From NCBI GenBank assembly GCA_023150845.1, contig JAKLKD010000032.1:1-39096 (forward strand): a stretch of 39,096 bases of DNA, given 5' to 3'. The notes below the pieces were generated by a model that saw only the letters and a program-made list of their open reading frames with translations, ran no database searches and was not told the origin of the DNA. This document shows positions 16,478-24,616 of the stretch, piece after piece. Source of the DNA: Myxococcota bacterium (GTDB lineage: Bacteria > Myxococcota_A > UBA796 > CAJQPC01). Numbering within the stretch: position 1 is the stretch's first letter; every line of letters begins with the position of its first letter. A program made the position numbers and the translations under genes.

Positions 16478-17677
16478 ATGCTCCTGCTCAACCAGCTCCG
16501 CTTCTCTGGGTATCGTAGCTTTCGTGGCCTGCTCCCGATGCCGGGGCGAGACGAGCCGCCCAATGAGCTTCCCCTGCGTCGCCTGACGCTGATCATCGGC
16601 AAGAACGGCGCGGGCAAGTCTCAGGCCGCTCGTTTGCTGCATCAGGTCTTGGGTAGCTTACGCGAGCCCGGAAGCCCGCTCTTTGTGAGCCAAGTCGGCG
16701 GTCGGGTGATGGCCAATGAGGACAAGGACAACTTCTTCGACCTCAACCCCGTCGCCCACCCGATTGAGGTGAGCCTGAAGTGGCAGCTTGACGGTGTGCC
16801 CGGGAGCCTAAGGTTCGTCATCTCAAAACACCAGGTCACCGACGACCACCTGAGCGTCTTTTCTTGGCGGCTGGCCCAGGGCGGGGACGTCGCTCAAGGT
16901 GCTGAAGGCCAAGACGAGCCCTTGCCGTGGGCCGCCGAGCCCTGGGCGACGGTGCTCGCGGAGCTGAAGCGCCTTGGCGCTCGCTCTGAGGCCCTACAGG
17001 GGACTCGGAAGCGCATGGCCCGTACTTACCGGCCCCCAAATACAAGAACCCTACGTCCGCCGCTGGGGATTGACGGCGAGAACGCGCCAGACTGGCTTGC
17101 GCGGTCCCCAACGCTGCTTGAGCGCACCCGCGCGTGGATGGCCGAGCACCTGCCGCCGACAAACTTTGACCTCGACACAAGCCAAGGCGAGCTGCGCCTC
17201 ATGGAGCGCCTTCACGGCGGGCCGCTCAACCTCGCGGACGCGGCAGAGGGGGTCCAGCACGTCTTGCCGGTGATCACCCTGCTCTGCGCGCGCGCCAGCG
17301 AGCCAGCGGAGCAGCGCGTAGACTCCATCGAGCAGCCTGAGCTGCACCTGCACGACGCGATGCACGGCGCGCTGGCGGACCTCTTGCTTGAGGCGGTGGG
17401 TCTCGGCACAGCGGCTCCGGTGAAGGACGTCGGCCAGCGCCTGCTCGTCGAAACGCACTCCGAGGGGGTGCTCTTGCGTATCCGGCGGCGGATCGCCGAG
17501 GGCAAGGTGAACCCTGAAGACGTCGGCCTCTGCTATGTGGACCGAGACGACAGCGGCAGCACGCTTAGGCCGATCGAGCTCTCCCCCAAGGGTGACCTGA
17601 GCTGGTGGCCTTATGGCGTGTTCTTGGAGCGGCTTGAGGACGCCAAGGCCATGGCCATCGCGCGCCGGAGCCGTTGA
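16478..17677 (+). CDS. AAA/ABC-type ATPase, AriA-like (PARIS)
   Basis: The 399-residue protein has Walker A GKNGAGKS (41-48), a signature-like NLADAAEGVQHVLPV (251-265), Walker B with catalytic acids SIEQPELHLH (283-292), and the switch motif ETHSE (325-329). The WPYGVF segment (377-382) is typical of DUF3696 ends. This is the AAA_15/AAA_21 (OLD-ABC) architecture used by AriA, RecF-like and Septu-type ATPases. It has no Toprim or nuclease domain of its own. The Toprim domain is instead in the next gene, which overlaps it by one base (TGATG). That pairing is the AriA-AriB arrangement of PARIS, where the ATPase scaffolds and releases the Toprim effector. Codon choice is more AT-tolerant than in the B12 genes. 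Confidence 0.87.
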   Translation: MLLLNQLRFSGYRSFRGLLPMPGRDEPPNELPLRRLTLIIGKNGAGKSQAARLLHQVLGSLREPGSPLFVSQVGGRVMANEDKDNFFDLNPVAHPIEVSLKWQLDGVPGSLRFVISKHQVTDDHLSVFSWRLAQGGDVAQGAEGQDEPLPWAAEPWATVLAELKRLGARSEALQGTRKRMARTYRPPNTRTLRPPLGIDGENAPDWLARSPTLLERTRAWMAEHLPPTNFDLDTSQGELRLMERLHGGPLNLADAAEGVQHVLPVITLLCARASEPAEQRVDSIEQPELHLHDAMHGALADLLLEAVGLGTAAPVKDVGQRLLVETHSEGVLLRIRRRIAEGKVNPEDVGLCYVDRDDSGSTLRPIELSPKGDLSWWPYGVFLERLEDAKAMAIARRSR

Positions 17678-18717
17678 TGCGGTTTAAGGTCCATGCCCCG
17701 GCGACAACGGGTGATGACCGAGCGCTCAGGAAGCTCAATGAGATCTTGAGCCGGGTGGAGGATGGGGTTCACACCCTTGTCTTTGAGGCGCCGGACCAGC
17801 TCAACACGAGTCGGTGGTTTCAGCACCTCTATCCGTTGGAACAGGAGCTTGTTGGGCAGTTGATCCTCGCCGAGACCTACCCGTCCACGCCCACTACAAC
17901 CTGCACGATCAAGGATCCAGAGGACGTGCACGCCGCGAGGGACCTCGCGTACACCCCGCTGACCATCCTCGTAGAGAACGAGTTCTCCGACGGGGCGCTG
18001 ATTCGCGCGGCGGTCGAGGCCTACGCGAGCCCCGAGGTGAAGGACACTTGGGAACGCGGCCAAAACGTTCAGCCGAGAGGTTGGGCCTTTATCGGCACGA
18101 GCGGATCGGGGCAGCTCCCCAAAAAGATTGACGACCTGTGCAGAGGTCAGCCTAACCGGCGCGTGCTCCCCGTTCGCGACAGCGACGAAGACCTACCGCT
18201 CCGCATGCGCCCCCCAGCCACCAAACCGAAGTCAGCGGCGGTCGAAGAGGCGGCGCGTCGGAACGGCATACCGTGCTTCGTCTTGCCCCTGCGCACGATC
18301 GAGAACTACCTTCCAGACAAGTTCTGGGAGGAGTGGCTCAATGAGGATCCGTTTAGGACGAAGTATAAGCCTACGATCGCGGCGCTCAAGCAGTTGAGCC
18401 CTGATCAACGTGACCATGTCGATATGGCGGAAGACAAGCGGCTGAAGCCGGGCGCCACGCTCGGACCGCTGTTTGATGGGAGTGACCAACCCAACAACCC
18501 CAAACCGAGCGACGAGGCGCGCGCCGCGTTGACAAGCCAAGGCAAGCATGGGCTGAAGCAGCGAAGTGACAAGAAGGCTGACGAGGCCCGCCCGGCCAAC
18601 ATCCTGCGCCTGCCCGAATACGTGAAAGCCGGTAAAGTGACCGCAGCCGACCTCGACCAACGCGACCGTCCGCGATCCCTACGCGCGCTGGTGAACCTCC
18701 TCTCGGAGCTGCTCTGA
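17677..18717 (+). CDS. Toprim/DUF4435-like nuclease, AriB-like
   Basis: The 346-residue protein carries Toprim-type acidic motifs. LTILVENEFSDG (95-106) supplies the first Glu (E100), VRDSDEDLP (166-174) gives the DxD pair D168/D170, and TIENYLP (207-213) matches the ENYL motif seen in DUF4435 and OLD-family Toprim domains. These residues hold the metal ions that cut nucleic acid in related effectors, such as AriB acting on tRNA in PARIS. The C-terminal half (about 215-346) is charged, with no second nuclease motif. The ATG at 17677 overlaps the ATPase stop by one base; a TTG at 17674 is in frame but less likely. The family call is from motifs and context, so moderate. Confidence 0.75.
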   Translation: MRFKVHAPATTGDDRALRKLNEILSRVEDGVHTLVFEAPDQLNTSRWFQHLYPLEQELVGQLILAETYPSTPTTTCTIKDPEDVHAARDLAYTPLTILVENEFSDGALIRAAVEAYASPEVKDTWERGQNVQPRGWAFIGTSGSGQLPKKIDDLCRGQPNRRVLPVRDSDEDLPLRMRPPATKPKSAAVEEAARRNGIPCFVLPLRTIENYLPDKFWEEWLNEDPFRTKYKPTIAALKQLSPDQRDHVDMAEDKRLKPGATLGPLFDGSDQPNNPKPSDEARAALTSQGKHGLKQRSDKKADEARPANILRLPEYVKAGKVTAADLDQRDRPRSLRALVNLLSELL

Positions 18718-18719
18718 TC

Positions 18720-20615
18720 ATGTCCAACACGCCCGCGCCCAAGGTCAAGCCCCAGGTCATGGACATCGCGAACCTGCTCACCGAGGTGAAGCAGGGTCAC
18801 CTTCGCCCCGCGCGGTTTCAGCGTCCGTTCGAGTGGGATCGTTCTCAGGTCGCCGATCTCTTTGACTCCATCCGCAAGCAGTACCCCATTGGCACGCTGC
18901 TCTTGTGGGCGCCAAAGACCGTTCCGTCGAGCGAGAATACGCTCGGCCCCCTCAACTTGCCAGAGCCAGCATCGGGCTCGGCGATGTTGATCATCGACGG
19001 TCAACAACGACTCGCGAGCATCGCCGGTGTGATGCTTTATGACAAGGACTCGACGCGAGAAGATAACTTGGAAGACCCTGGGATGTGGGACCTGTGGTTT
19101 GACGCAGCGGATGAGTCCTTCAAACATTTGCGCAGCCCCAACGATGAGCTCCCGAGCTGCATCCGCGTGCGCGATCTCATGAGCATCACAGCCATGATGG
19201 CGACCGCCGAAAAGCTAAATCGGAAAGTTAATGCTCTTTTTCACTCCATCAACAACTTGAAGGTGGAGGAGATCGTCCGCAGGTGGCAGTCGGCCGCCAC
19301 GGCCCTTCTCACCTACCGAATGCCCGTCGTCGAGTTCCACACTGACGACCTAAACATCGCCGTGGAGAGCTTCACTCGGCTCAACCGCTTTGGGAAAGTC
19401 CTGTCTACGGACCAAATGTGGTCGGCGTTGTCAAACCCCGAGGGCGAAGGAGCACGCCTCGTTGATCTCATCGATGACACCCTACGCGCCGTAAAACGCG
19501 CAGGGTTTGGTGAGTTGGACCGGATCACCGTATTTCGTCTGATCCTCTTTGAGCTGGGGCACAACCCATTCCGCACGGATTGGCGTCAGCTAGAGAGCCA
19601 GAAACAGAAGGACATTCAGAGCGCCATGCAGGCCGTCGCGCTTGCGTGCAAGGCGGCGCTCTTAGACGCGCTCCAGTTCTTACAGGACGAGATGGGCCTC
19701 GTGTCTTTACGTCTCTTGCCTTACAGCCCTCTCGTGGTCGCCGTCGCCGCGTACTTGGGCGATGGCGCCGCCGCGGCGAAGAGTGGGAGCTTCGATGAAG
19801 AGGTACGACGAGCGTATTCGCTCAAAGACGACGAGAAGGCGAGCTTGGCGCGGTACTGCTGGCGCCTCGGCTATGTGGACTTCGCCGATGGGAACCCCTC
19901 ACGCATCACGAACATTTGGGACCGGGTGAGTCGGTCAGGAAAACGCGAGCGCACAGCGAGCACACCTCCTCGCGCTGAGGACGCACCCCCTTCGGGCACG
20001 GGCCTCTTCGCCGGACGCATACCAACCGTCTATGCTGGACGGACGCTCACAGAGCTTCTTCAGGATGCACCACAAAGCCCGCCCACCCCGTTCCCTTCCC
20101 GGCACGACCTGCGCTCAGCGCGACTGCGCGTGAGCCTCTGGGCCACGATGTCAGGCTGGGAGTTGACGACAGAGGAGAAGCTCAGGGCTGCGTCGTTCAT
20201 CAACCAGCACGGCGCAGGCTCCTGGCGGCTCATCGTGCAGCAAAGACGTGGAACCCCCCGCCGGGTCAACGCTCGGCTGCTTCGGTCACCTGCCAACTGG
20301 ATGTTTGACCTCTGGGGGATGGAGTCTGGCCTCCCCGACGAGAGCCACGCCGTTGCTCGTCTGCTGGAGCTGACCCACGACCGAACAGCCGACCGCGTGA
20401 GGTTGGACCGGCTTCAGATCACCGAAGAGGCGCTGCAGGCGCTGCGGGTGGGAGAGCATGAGCGGTTCCTTCGCCTCCGCGAAGAAAAGATGATTCAGGA
20501 CGAGCGCGCCTTCCTTACGCGGCACGGCCTGCCGCTCCCCGTCGATCTGAAGCCCCAACCCGCCGCCATCGACCACCCCGCGGACGACTCCGACCTGCCT
20601 CTTGATGAGCTCTGA
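18720..20615 (+). CDS. DUF262 (GmrS/ParB-like) domain protein
   Basis: The 631-residue protein has the DUF262 hallmarks: FQRPFEWDRSQVADLFDSI (33-51), the DGQQR NTP-site motif (93-97), and FTRLNRFG followed by LS..Q (218-231). DUF262 proteins include GmrS of the GmrSD modification-dependent restriction system, BrxU and SspE. These hydrolyse NTP through DGQQR and are usually joined to a DUF1524 HNH nuclease. I see no EH-I-P or NxxL HNH signature in the C-terminal 250 residues (LRLREEKMIQDERAFL is near the end), so it seems to lack its own nuclease. It starts 2 bp after the Toprim gene and ends 12 bp before the convergent cbiB. It plausibly senses or binds DNA for the AriA/AriB-like pair. Confidence 0.85.
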   Translation: MSNTPAPKVKPQVMDIANLLTEVKQGHLRPARFQRPFEWDRSQVADLFDSIRKQYPIGTLLLWAPKTVPSSENTLGPLNLPEPASGSAMLIIDGQQRLASIAGVMLYDKDSTREDNLEDPGMWDLWFDAADESFKHLRSPNDELPSCIRVRDLMSITAMMATAEKLNRKVNALFHSINNLKVEEIVRRWQSAATALLTYRMPVVEFHTDDLNIAVESFTRLNRFGKVLSTDQMWSALSNPEGEGARLVDLIDDTLRAVKRAGFGELDRITVFRLILFELGHNPFRTDWRQLESQKQKDIQSAMQAVALACKAALLDALQFLQDEMGLVSLRLLPYSPLVVAVAAYLGDGAAAAKSGSFDEEVRRAYSLKDDEKASLARYCWRLGYVDFADGNPSRITNIWDRVSRSGKRERTASTPPRAEDAPPSGTGLFAGRIPTVYAGRTLTELLQDAPQSPPTPFPSRHDLRSARLRVSLWATMSGWELTTEEKLRAASFINQHGAGSWRLIVQQRRGTPRRVNARLLRSPANWMFDLWGMESGLPDESHAVARLLELTHDRTADRVRLDRLQITEEALQALRVGEHERFLRLREEKMIQDERAFLTRHGLPLPVDLKPQPAAIDHPADDSDLPLDEL

Positions 20616-20627
20616 GGCGCAGAGCGC

Positions 20628-21536
20628 CTAGCCTCCCCCGCCGAAGGACGCCCATCCGCTCGCCACCAAGGCGCCGCCGATGGCCAAGAGCGACGCCACG
20701 CGGATCACCCGCCACCCTCGGCGGATGGTGTCGGCGTCGAGGGGACCGCCGCTGTCGCCCAGGCGGTAGCAGCCGGGCTTCTCTAAGGCCACGCCGAGCA
20801 GGCCCGCCATCGCCGCCATGGGCCAGCCCGCGTTGGGGCTCTCGGTCTTCCCGGCGTCGCGGCGCATCACACGAAGGCCGCCTCGGACGTCCTCGCCGGT
20901 CAGGGCCCCGCCGATGAGCAGCAAGAGCGCCGTGAGCCGGGCCGGGATGAGGTTGAGCAGGTCGTCGAGGCGCGCGGCGGCTTTGCCCAGCCACTCGTAC
21001 CTCCCGTGGTAGCCGATCATCGCGTCCATGGTGTTCACGGTGCGGTAGAAGAGCACCCCCGGCAGCCCGGCGACGGCGTACCAGAACATCGGCGCCACCA
21101 CGCTGTCCGAGGCGTTCTCGGCGATGGACTCCGCCGCCCCAGCCACGAGCTCGGGCATCGACAGGGTGGACGGGTCGCGGCTGCAGAGGCTGCGGAGCCC
21201 CAGGCGAGCCCCGGGCAGATCCCCCCGCCCCGCCGCCACGGCGACCCCCTCCCCCGCCGCGCCCAAGGCCCGGATCGCGAAGCAGGCCTTGAGCAGGAGC
21301 GCGCCCACGACCACGTCCACCACGGGCAGGGCCATCACCGCCCAGCCGAGCCCCGCGAAGAGCGACGGCAGCCCGAGCGCCATGAGCGCCCCGTAGAGGA
21401 GCTGGCCTCGGGCCGGGGCCCGGCGCTCCGCCGCGCCGATGGCGCTCCCCATCCACACGACGGGGTGCAGGCGGTTGGGATACTCGCCAACAAGACGCTC
21501 GATCACCAAGGCGAGGATCAGGATGAGCAGACGCAC
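20628..21536 (-). CDS. cbiB: Adenosylcobinamide-phosphate synthase CbiB
   Basis: The 302-residue integral membrane protein joins an aminopropanol-type arm to adenosylcobyric acid, giving adenosylcobinamide (phosphate). The N-terminus [14 protein letters not shown], the [14 protein letters not shown] motif, the [14 protein letters not shown] motif and the [19 protein letters not shown] motif are diagnostic of the CbiB/CobD family. Four to five hydrophobic helices are visible. The ATG at 21536 overlaps the 3' end of cobD by 19 bp, so the pair is coupled. It lies on the strand opposite to the main operon and is not downstream of the riboswitch. Confidence 0.95.
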   Translation of the reverse strand: MRLLILILALVIERLVGEYPNRLHPVVWMGSAIGAAERRAPARGQLLYGALMALGLPSLFAGLGWAVMALPVVDVVVGALLLKACFAIRALGAAGEGVAVAAGRGDLPGARLGLRSLCSRDPSTLSMPELVAGAAESIAENASDSVVAPMFWYAVAGLPGVLFYRTVNTMDAMIGYHGRYEWLGKAAARLDDLLNLIPARLTALLLLIGGALTGEDVRGGLRVMRRDAGKTESPNAGWPMAAMAGLLGVALEKPGCYRLGDSGGPLDADTIRRGWRVIRVASLLAIGGALVASGWASFGGGG

Positions 21537-22453
21537 CGCCAGGCCTCCACGAGCCGCGCGTTCTCCGCGGGCGTCCGCACCGCCACCCGCAGGTGCCGCG
21601 CGTCGAGCCCCGCGAAGGTCGAGGCGTCCCGCACGAGCACCCCGTGCTCCGCCAAGAGCCGCCGCCGCAGCGCCGGGCCGTCCGGCGTCGGCCGGGTGAG
21701 GAGCAGAAAGTTCGCCGCGCCCCGCCCGCCGAGGGCCTCGGCGAGCTCCGAGCGCCAGGCGTCGAGGGGCGCCGCGCGGGGCCAGCCCCAGTGATCGAGG
21801 CAGGCGAGGCCCGCGGCCAGGGCCACGGCGTTCACCGTCCAGGTCCCGACGAGGCGAGGATCCACCCCCGTCGCCCAGCCGAGGCGCAGGCCGGGGATGC
21901 CGTAGGTCTTCGTCATGCTCGTCACCACGACGACGCCGTCGAGCCCGACGCAGCTCGGCGCGTCGGTGAAGCCGAGAAAAGACTCGTCCACGACCACCCG
22001 CACCCCGGGTCGGCGCAGGCCGGCGATCTCCTCCACCGTCGGCAGCCAGCCGTCGGGGTTGTTCGGCCGCCCGACGAGGATGGCGTCCCCGGGCGCTGCG
22101 TCTTGGCCGACCCGCACCTCGGCGGGCCAGGCCGCCTCGGCGTAGCCCTGGTACGACGGCGCCCGCACCCAGACCCGCCGACAGCCCACGAGCGCCGCCC
22201 GCAGGAGCTCCGTCGCGCCATTGCCAAGAACGACCTCGGCGCCTACCCGGGCCGAGATCTCGGACCGCAGCGGCTCCCCGTAGGGCGAGGGGTAACGCCC
22301 GGCGTCGTCCACGGCGCGGCGCGCGGCGTCGAGCACACCCGGCGGCGGGCCGAGGGGGTGGATGTTGGCGGAGAAGTCAATCACCGAGTCGGGGTCACGC
22401 CCGACCTCCGCGGCCGCTCGCCGCACGTCACCGCCATGGACGCTGTTCTGCAT
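21518..22453 (-). CDS. cobD: Threonine-phosphate decarboxylase CobD/CobC
   Basis: The 311-residue fold-type I PLP enzyme makes (R)-1-amino-2-propanol phosphate from L-threonine phosphate, the arm that CbiB attaches. SVHGGDVR at the start, [39 protein letters not shown], and the PLP lysine in [16 protein letters not shown] are typical of CobD/CobC rather than general histidinol-phosphate aminotransferases. The ATG at 22453 is chosen because the HGG motif normally sits a few residues from the N-terminus; an ATG at 22489 is possible. It starts only about 45 bp from the riboswitch transcript promoter on the other strand. Naming is Salmonella-style (Pseudomonas calls it CobC). Confidence 0.93.
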   Translation of the reverse strand: MQNSVHGGDVRRAAAEVGRDPDSVIDFSANIHPLGPPPGVLDAARRAVDDAGRYPSPYGEPLRSEISARVGAEVVLGNGATELLRAALVGCRRVWVRAPSYQGYAEAAWPAEVRVGQDAAPGDAILVGRPNNPDGWLPTVEEIAGLRRPGVRVVVDESFLGFTDAPSCVGLDGVVVVTSMTKTYGIPGLRLGWATGVDPRLVGTWTVNAVALAAGLACLDHWGWPRAAPLDAWRSELAEALGGRGAANFLLLTRPTPDGPALRRRLLAEHGVLVRDASTFAGLDARHLRVAVRTPAENARLVEAWRCVCSS

Positions 22454-22498
22454 GGCCGCCCTGTTCGCCCGGCGCGGCGCGCTCGGCAAGGCGATTTC

Positions 22499-22527
22499 TT
22501 GCGTGGCCCAGACCCCTGTGGTATACC
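22499..22527 (+). promoter_or_regulatory. Sigma-70-like promoter of the cobalamin operon
   Basis: TTGCGT (22499-22504) and TATACC (22522-22527) are separated by 17 bases. Both are partial matches to TTGACA and TATAAT. The predicted transcript start near 22533-22536 coincides with the first paired base of the riboswitch, which is the main support. Confidence 0.6.
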
Positions 22528-22532
22528 GCCGA

Positions 22533-22684
22533 ACAACCTCAGGTCGACGGGAAGCCGGTGAGATTCCGGCGCAGGCCCGCTACCGTGAAGGGTCACGCCC
22601 CTCCATCATGCCACTGGGTGCCAACCTGGGAAGGCGGAGGGGATAAAGGCCCTAAGCCGGGAGACCCCGAGCTGAGGTGGACGC
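22533..22684 (+). promoter_or_regulatory. Cobalamin (AdoCbl) riboswitch
   Basis: The conserved core is plain. GAAGCCGGTGAGATTCCGGC (22551-22570) is followed by CCCGCTACCGTGA and GCCACTGG (22610-22617). The B12 box AGCCGGGAGACC is at 22655-22666. The terminal helix P1 is a perfect 7-bp pairing between ACCTCAG (22536-22542) and CTGAGGT (22672-22678). It lies upstream of cbiD and points into the plus-strand operon. Binding of adenosylcobalamin would normally lower expression of the biosynthesis and uptake genes. Confidence 0.96.
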
Positions 22685-22754
22685 AACCTTCCCCGGTGTC
22701 GGGACGACCGCGTCCGCTGCTCCAGCGTTCGGGCTGGTTCGTCTCTGACGCGCG

Positions 22755-22776
22755 CCCCCCTCCTCGTGAGGGGTGG
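22755..22776 (+). promoter_or_regulatory. Candidate riboswitch expression-platform hairpin
   Basis: CCCCCCTC (22755-22762) pairs with GAGGGG and GG (22768-22776) around a 5-nt loop, with one bulged T. It lies between the aptamer and cbiD and is the strongest local hairpin there. No T-run follows, so it may act by masking translation signals or as a Rho-dependent pause rather than as an intrinsic terminator. Confidence 0.5.
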
Positions 22777-22815
22777 GGGTGACGTACCCGGAGATCGCGG
22801 CGGACTCGCGTCGTC

Positions 22816-23979
22816 TTGTGCCGGAGCACCTCTGAGGCTCCCCTGGACCGCACCCGCCCTGACGGCTCCCCCCTGCGCACCGGCTACACGACCGGGGCGA
22901 ACGCCTGCGCCGCCGCCTGCGCCGCGGCGAGGGTGCTCGTCGGCCTGGGCCTCGACGCCTGGGAGGGCCCGCTGCCCGAGCTGACGGCGGATCGGTACGA
23001 CACCCTCGCGGGCTCGATCCTCATCCACCTGCCCAACGGGGAGCCCGCCCGGCTCCCGGTGCGGGTGGCCGAGCGCCGCGACGACGCGGCCTACGCCTCG
23101 GTGATCAAAGACGCCGGGGACGACCCGGACTGCACCCACCGGGCCGAGCACTGGGCCGAGGTGCGGCTGCGGGCGGACGGCGCCGTGGCGCTGGCCCGGG
23201 GCGCCGGGGTCGGCGTGGTGACGCGGCCGGGCCTCGGCCTGCCCGTCGGCGGCCCCGCCATCAACAGCGGCCCCCGAGAGAACATCATCGCCGAGGTCAA
23301 GAAGATCGTGCCCAGCGGCGCTGATGTGGTGCTGGGCATCACCGACGGCGAGGTCCTGGCCAAAAAGACGCTCAACGCCCGGCTCGGGGTCTTGGGCGGG
23401 CTGTCGATCCTCGGCACCTCGGGGGTGGTCTACCCCTACTCCACCGCGGCGTTTCGGGCGTCCGTCGCCCAAGGCATCGACGTCGCCCACACCCTCGGCG
23501 CCGACCAGGTCGTGCTCACGACGGGCGGCCGCTCGGAGCGCTTCGCCATGGAGCTGCTCCCGGAGCTGCCCGAGCCCGCCTTCGTGCAGATGGGCGACTT
23601 CATCGGCTTCGCGCTCAACCACGCCGCCCGCCTCGGCCTGCGCCGGGCCACCGTCGTCGGCATGATCGGCAAGCTCTCGAAGATGGCCGATGGCCGCACG
23701 ATGACCCACGCCGCGGGCTCCGAGGTCAACACGGCCCTGCTCGCGGAGCTGGCCCGGGGCATCGGCGCCGACGAGGCGCTCTGCGCGGCCATCGCCGGGG
23801 CGAACACCGGCCGCCACGCCCAAGAGCTCGTCACCGAGGCGGGCCTCGTCGGCTTCTTCGACGCCCTCTGCGAGCGCGTCTCCGTCGTGCTCTCCGCCCA
23901 CGTTCACGGCCGCCTGCGGATCGACGTCTTCCTCGTCGACTTCTCCGGGCCGCCCCTCGGCAGGTTCACCGATGTCTGA
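22816..23979 (+). CDS. cbiD: Cobalt-precorrin-5B C1-methyltransferase CbiD
   Basis: The 387-residue enzyme methylates C1 of the corrin ring in the cobalt-early pathway. The N-terminal LRTGYTTGANACAAA is the family hallmark, followed by VTRPGLGLPVGGPAINSGPR, TDGEVLAKKTLNARLGVLGG, LGTSGVVYPYS and GKLSKMADG. The start is uncertain. A TGA at 22780-22782 closes the frame, and there is no ATG or GTG before the conserved region. TTG at 22816 is the best choice but has no good ribosome-binding site; CTG at 22843 has GAGG nearby. Being first after the riboswitch, this weak start could be part of the regulation. It overlaps cbiC by 8 bp. Confidence 0.92.
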   Translation: MCRSTSEAPLDRTRPDGSPLRTGYTTGANACAAACAAARVLVGLGLDAWEGPLPELTADRYDTLAGSILIHLPNGEPARLPVRVAERRDDAAYASVIKDAGDDPDCTHRAEHWAEVRLRADGAVALARGAGVGVVTRPGLGLPVGGPAINSGPRENIIAEVKKIVPSGADVVLGITDGEVLAKKTLNARLGVLGGLSILGTSGVVYPYSTAAFRASVAQGIDVAHTLGADQVVLTTGGRSERFAMELLPELPEPAFVQMGDFIGFALNHAARLGLRRATVVGMIGKLSKMADGRTMTHAAGSEVNTALLAELARGIGADEALCAAIAGANTGRHAQELVTEAGLVGFFDALCERVSVVLSAHVHGRLRIDVFLVDFSGPPLGRFTDV

Positions 23980-24616
23980 CCTCCGCCAGATGACCGCCCT
24001 CGGCCGCGCCATTGAGGACGACAGCTTCAGCGTGATCGACCGGGAGGTCGGCCCCCACGACCACCCCCGGCCGGAGTGGGAGGTGGTGCGGCGCGTCATC
24101 CACGCCACCGCCGACTTTGAGTTCAAGTGGACGACACGCTTCGGCAACGACGCCCTCGCTCAGGGCTGTGAGGCTCTGCGGCGCGGGGCGCCCATCGTCG
24201 TGGACGTGAAGATGATCCGGGTCGGGCTCAACGCCGCCCGGGTCGCGAGCTTCGGCTGTGAGGTCCACGACTTCATCGACGACCCCGAGGTGATCCACCG
24301 GGCGAAGGCCGCGGGCACGACCCGGGCCGTCGAGGCGATGCGCGCGGCGCGGCCCCTCCTGCACGGCGCCATCGTCGCCATCGGGAACGCCCCGACGGCC
24401 CTCTTGGAGCTCGTGCGGCTGCGCCAGGAGGAGGGCATCCGCCCCGCCCTCGTGCTCGGCATGCCCGTCGGCTTCGTGAACGCCGTGGAGTCGAAGGAGC
24501 TGCTGATGACCACGGACATCCCCTACGTCGTCACCCGGGGGCGAAAGGGCGGCTCGACGGTCACCGTCGCGGCCCTGCACGCCTTGTTCAACGTCGCCGC
24601 CGGAGACCTGCGATGA
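23972..24616 (+). CDS. cbiC: Cobalt-precorrin-8 methylmutase CbiC
   Basis: The 214-residue enzyme moves the C11 methyl group to C12, producing cobyrinic acid. The catalytic His is H44 in RRVIHATADFEF. VDVKMIRVGL, IGNAPTALLELVRL and GMPVGFVNAVESKELL are diagnostic. Length is normal. The ATG at 23972 lies inside the 3' end of cbiD (8-bp overlap), and the 3' end overlaps cbiET by 4 bp. Confidence 0.96.
   Translation: MSDLRQMTALGRAIEDDSFSVIDREVGPHDHPRPEWEVVRRVIHATADFEFKWTTRFGNDALAQGCEALRRGAPIVVDVKMIRVGLNAARVASFGCEVHDFIDDPEVIHRAKAAGTTRAVEAMRAARPLLHGAIVAIGNAPTALLELVRLRQEEGIRPALVLGMPVGFVNAVESKELLMTTDIPYVVTRGRKGGSTVTVAALHALFNVAAGDLR

Noticed and set aside
16478-18717. Gabija (GajAB) or Septu
   Set aside because: GajA carries ATPase and Toprim in one chain and is paired with a UvrD-like helicase; Septu pairs its ATPase with an HNH protein. 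Neither partner is present.
18720-20615. Fused DUF1524 HNH nuclease in the DUF262 protein (full GmrSD)
   Set aside because: No EHIxP or N-x-L HNH signature is visible in the C-terminal half.
15833-20627. Integrase, transposase, target-site repeats or tRNA at the edges of the defence-like cassette
   Set aside because: I looked for them and saw none; transfer is suggested only by base composition and gene content.
22606-24147. Minus-strand open frame opposite cbiD
   Set aside because: Covers the riboswitch and cbiD in antisense, with no recognisable domain; cbiD motifs are clear.
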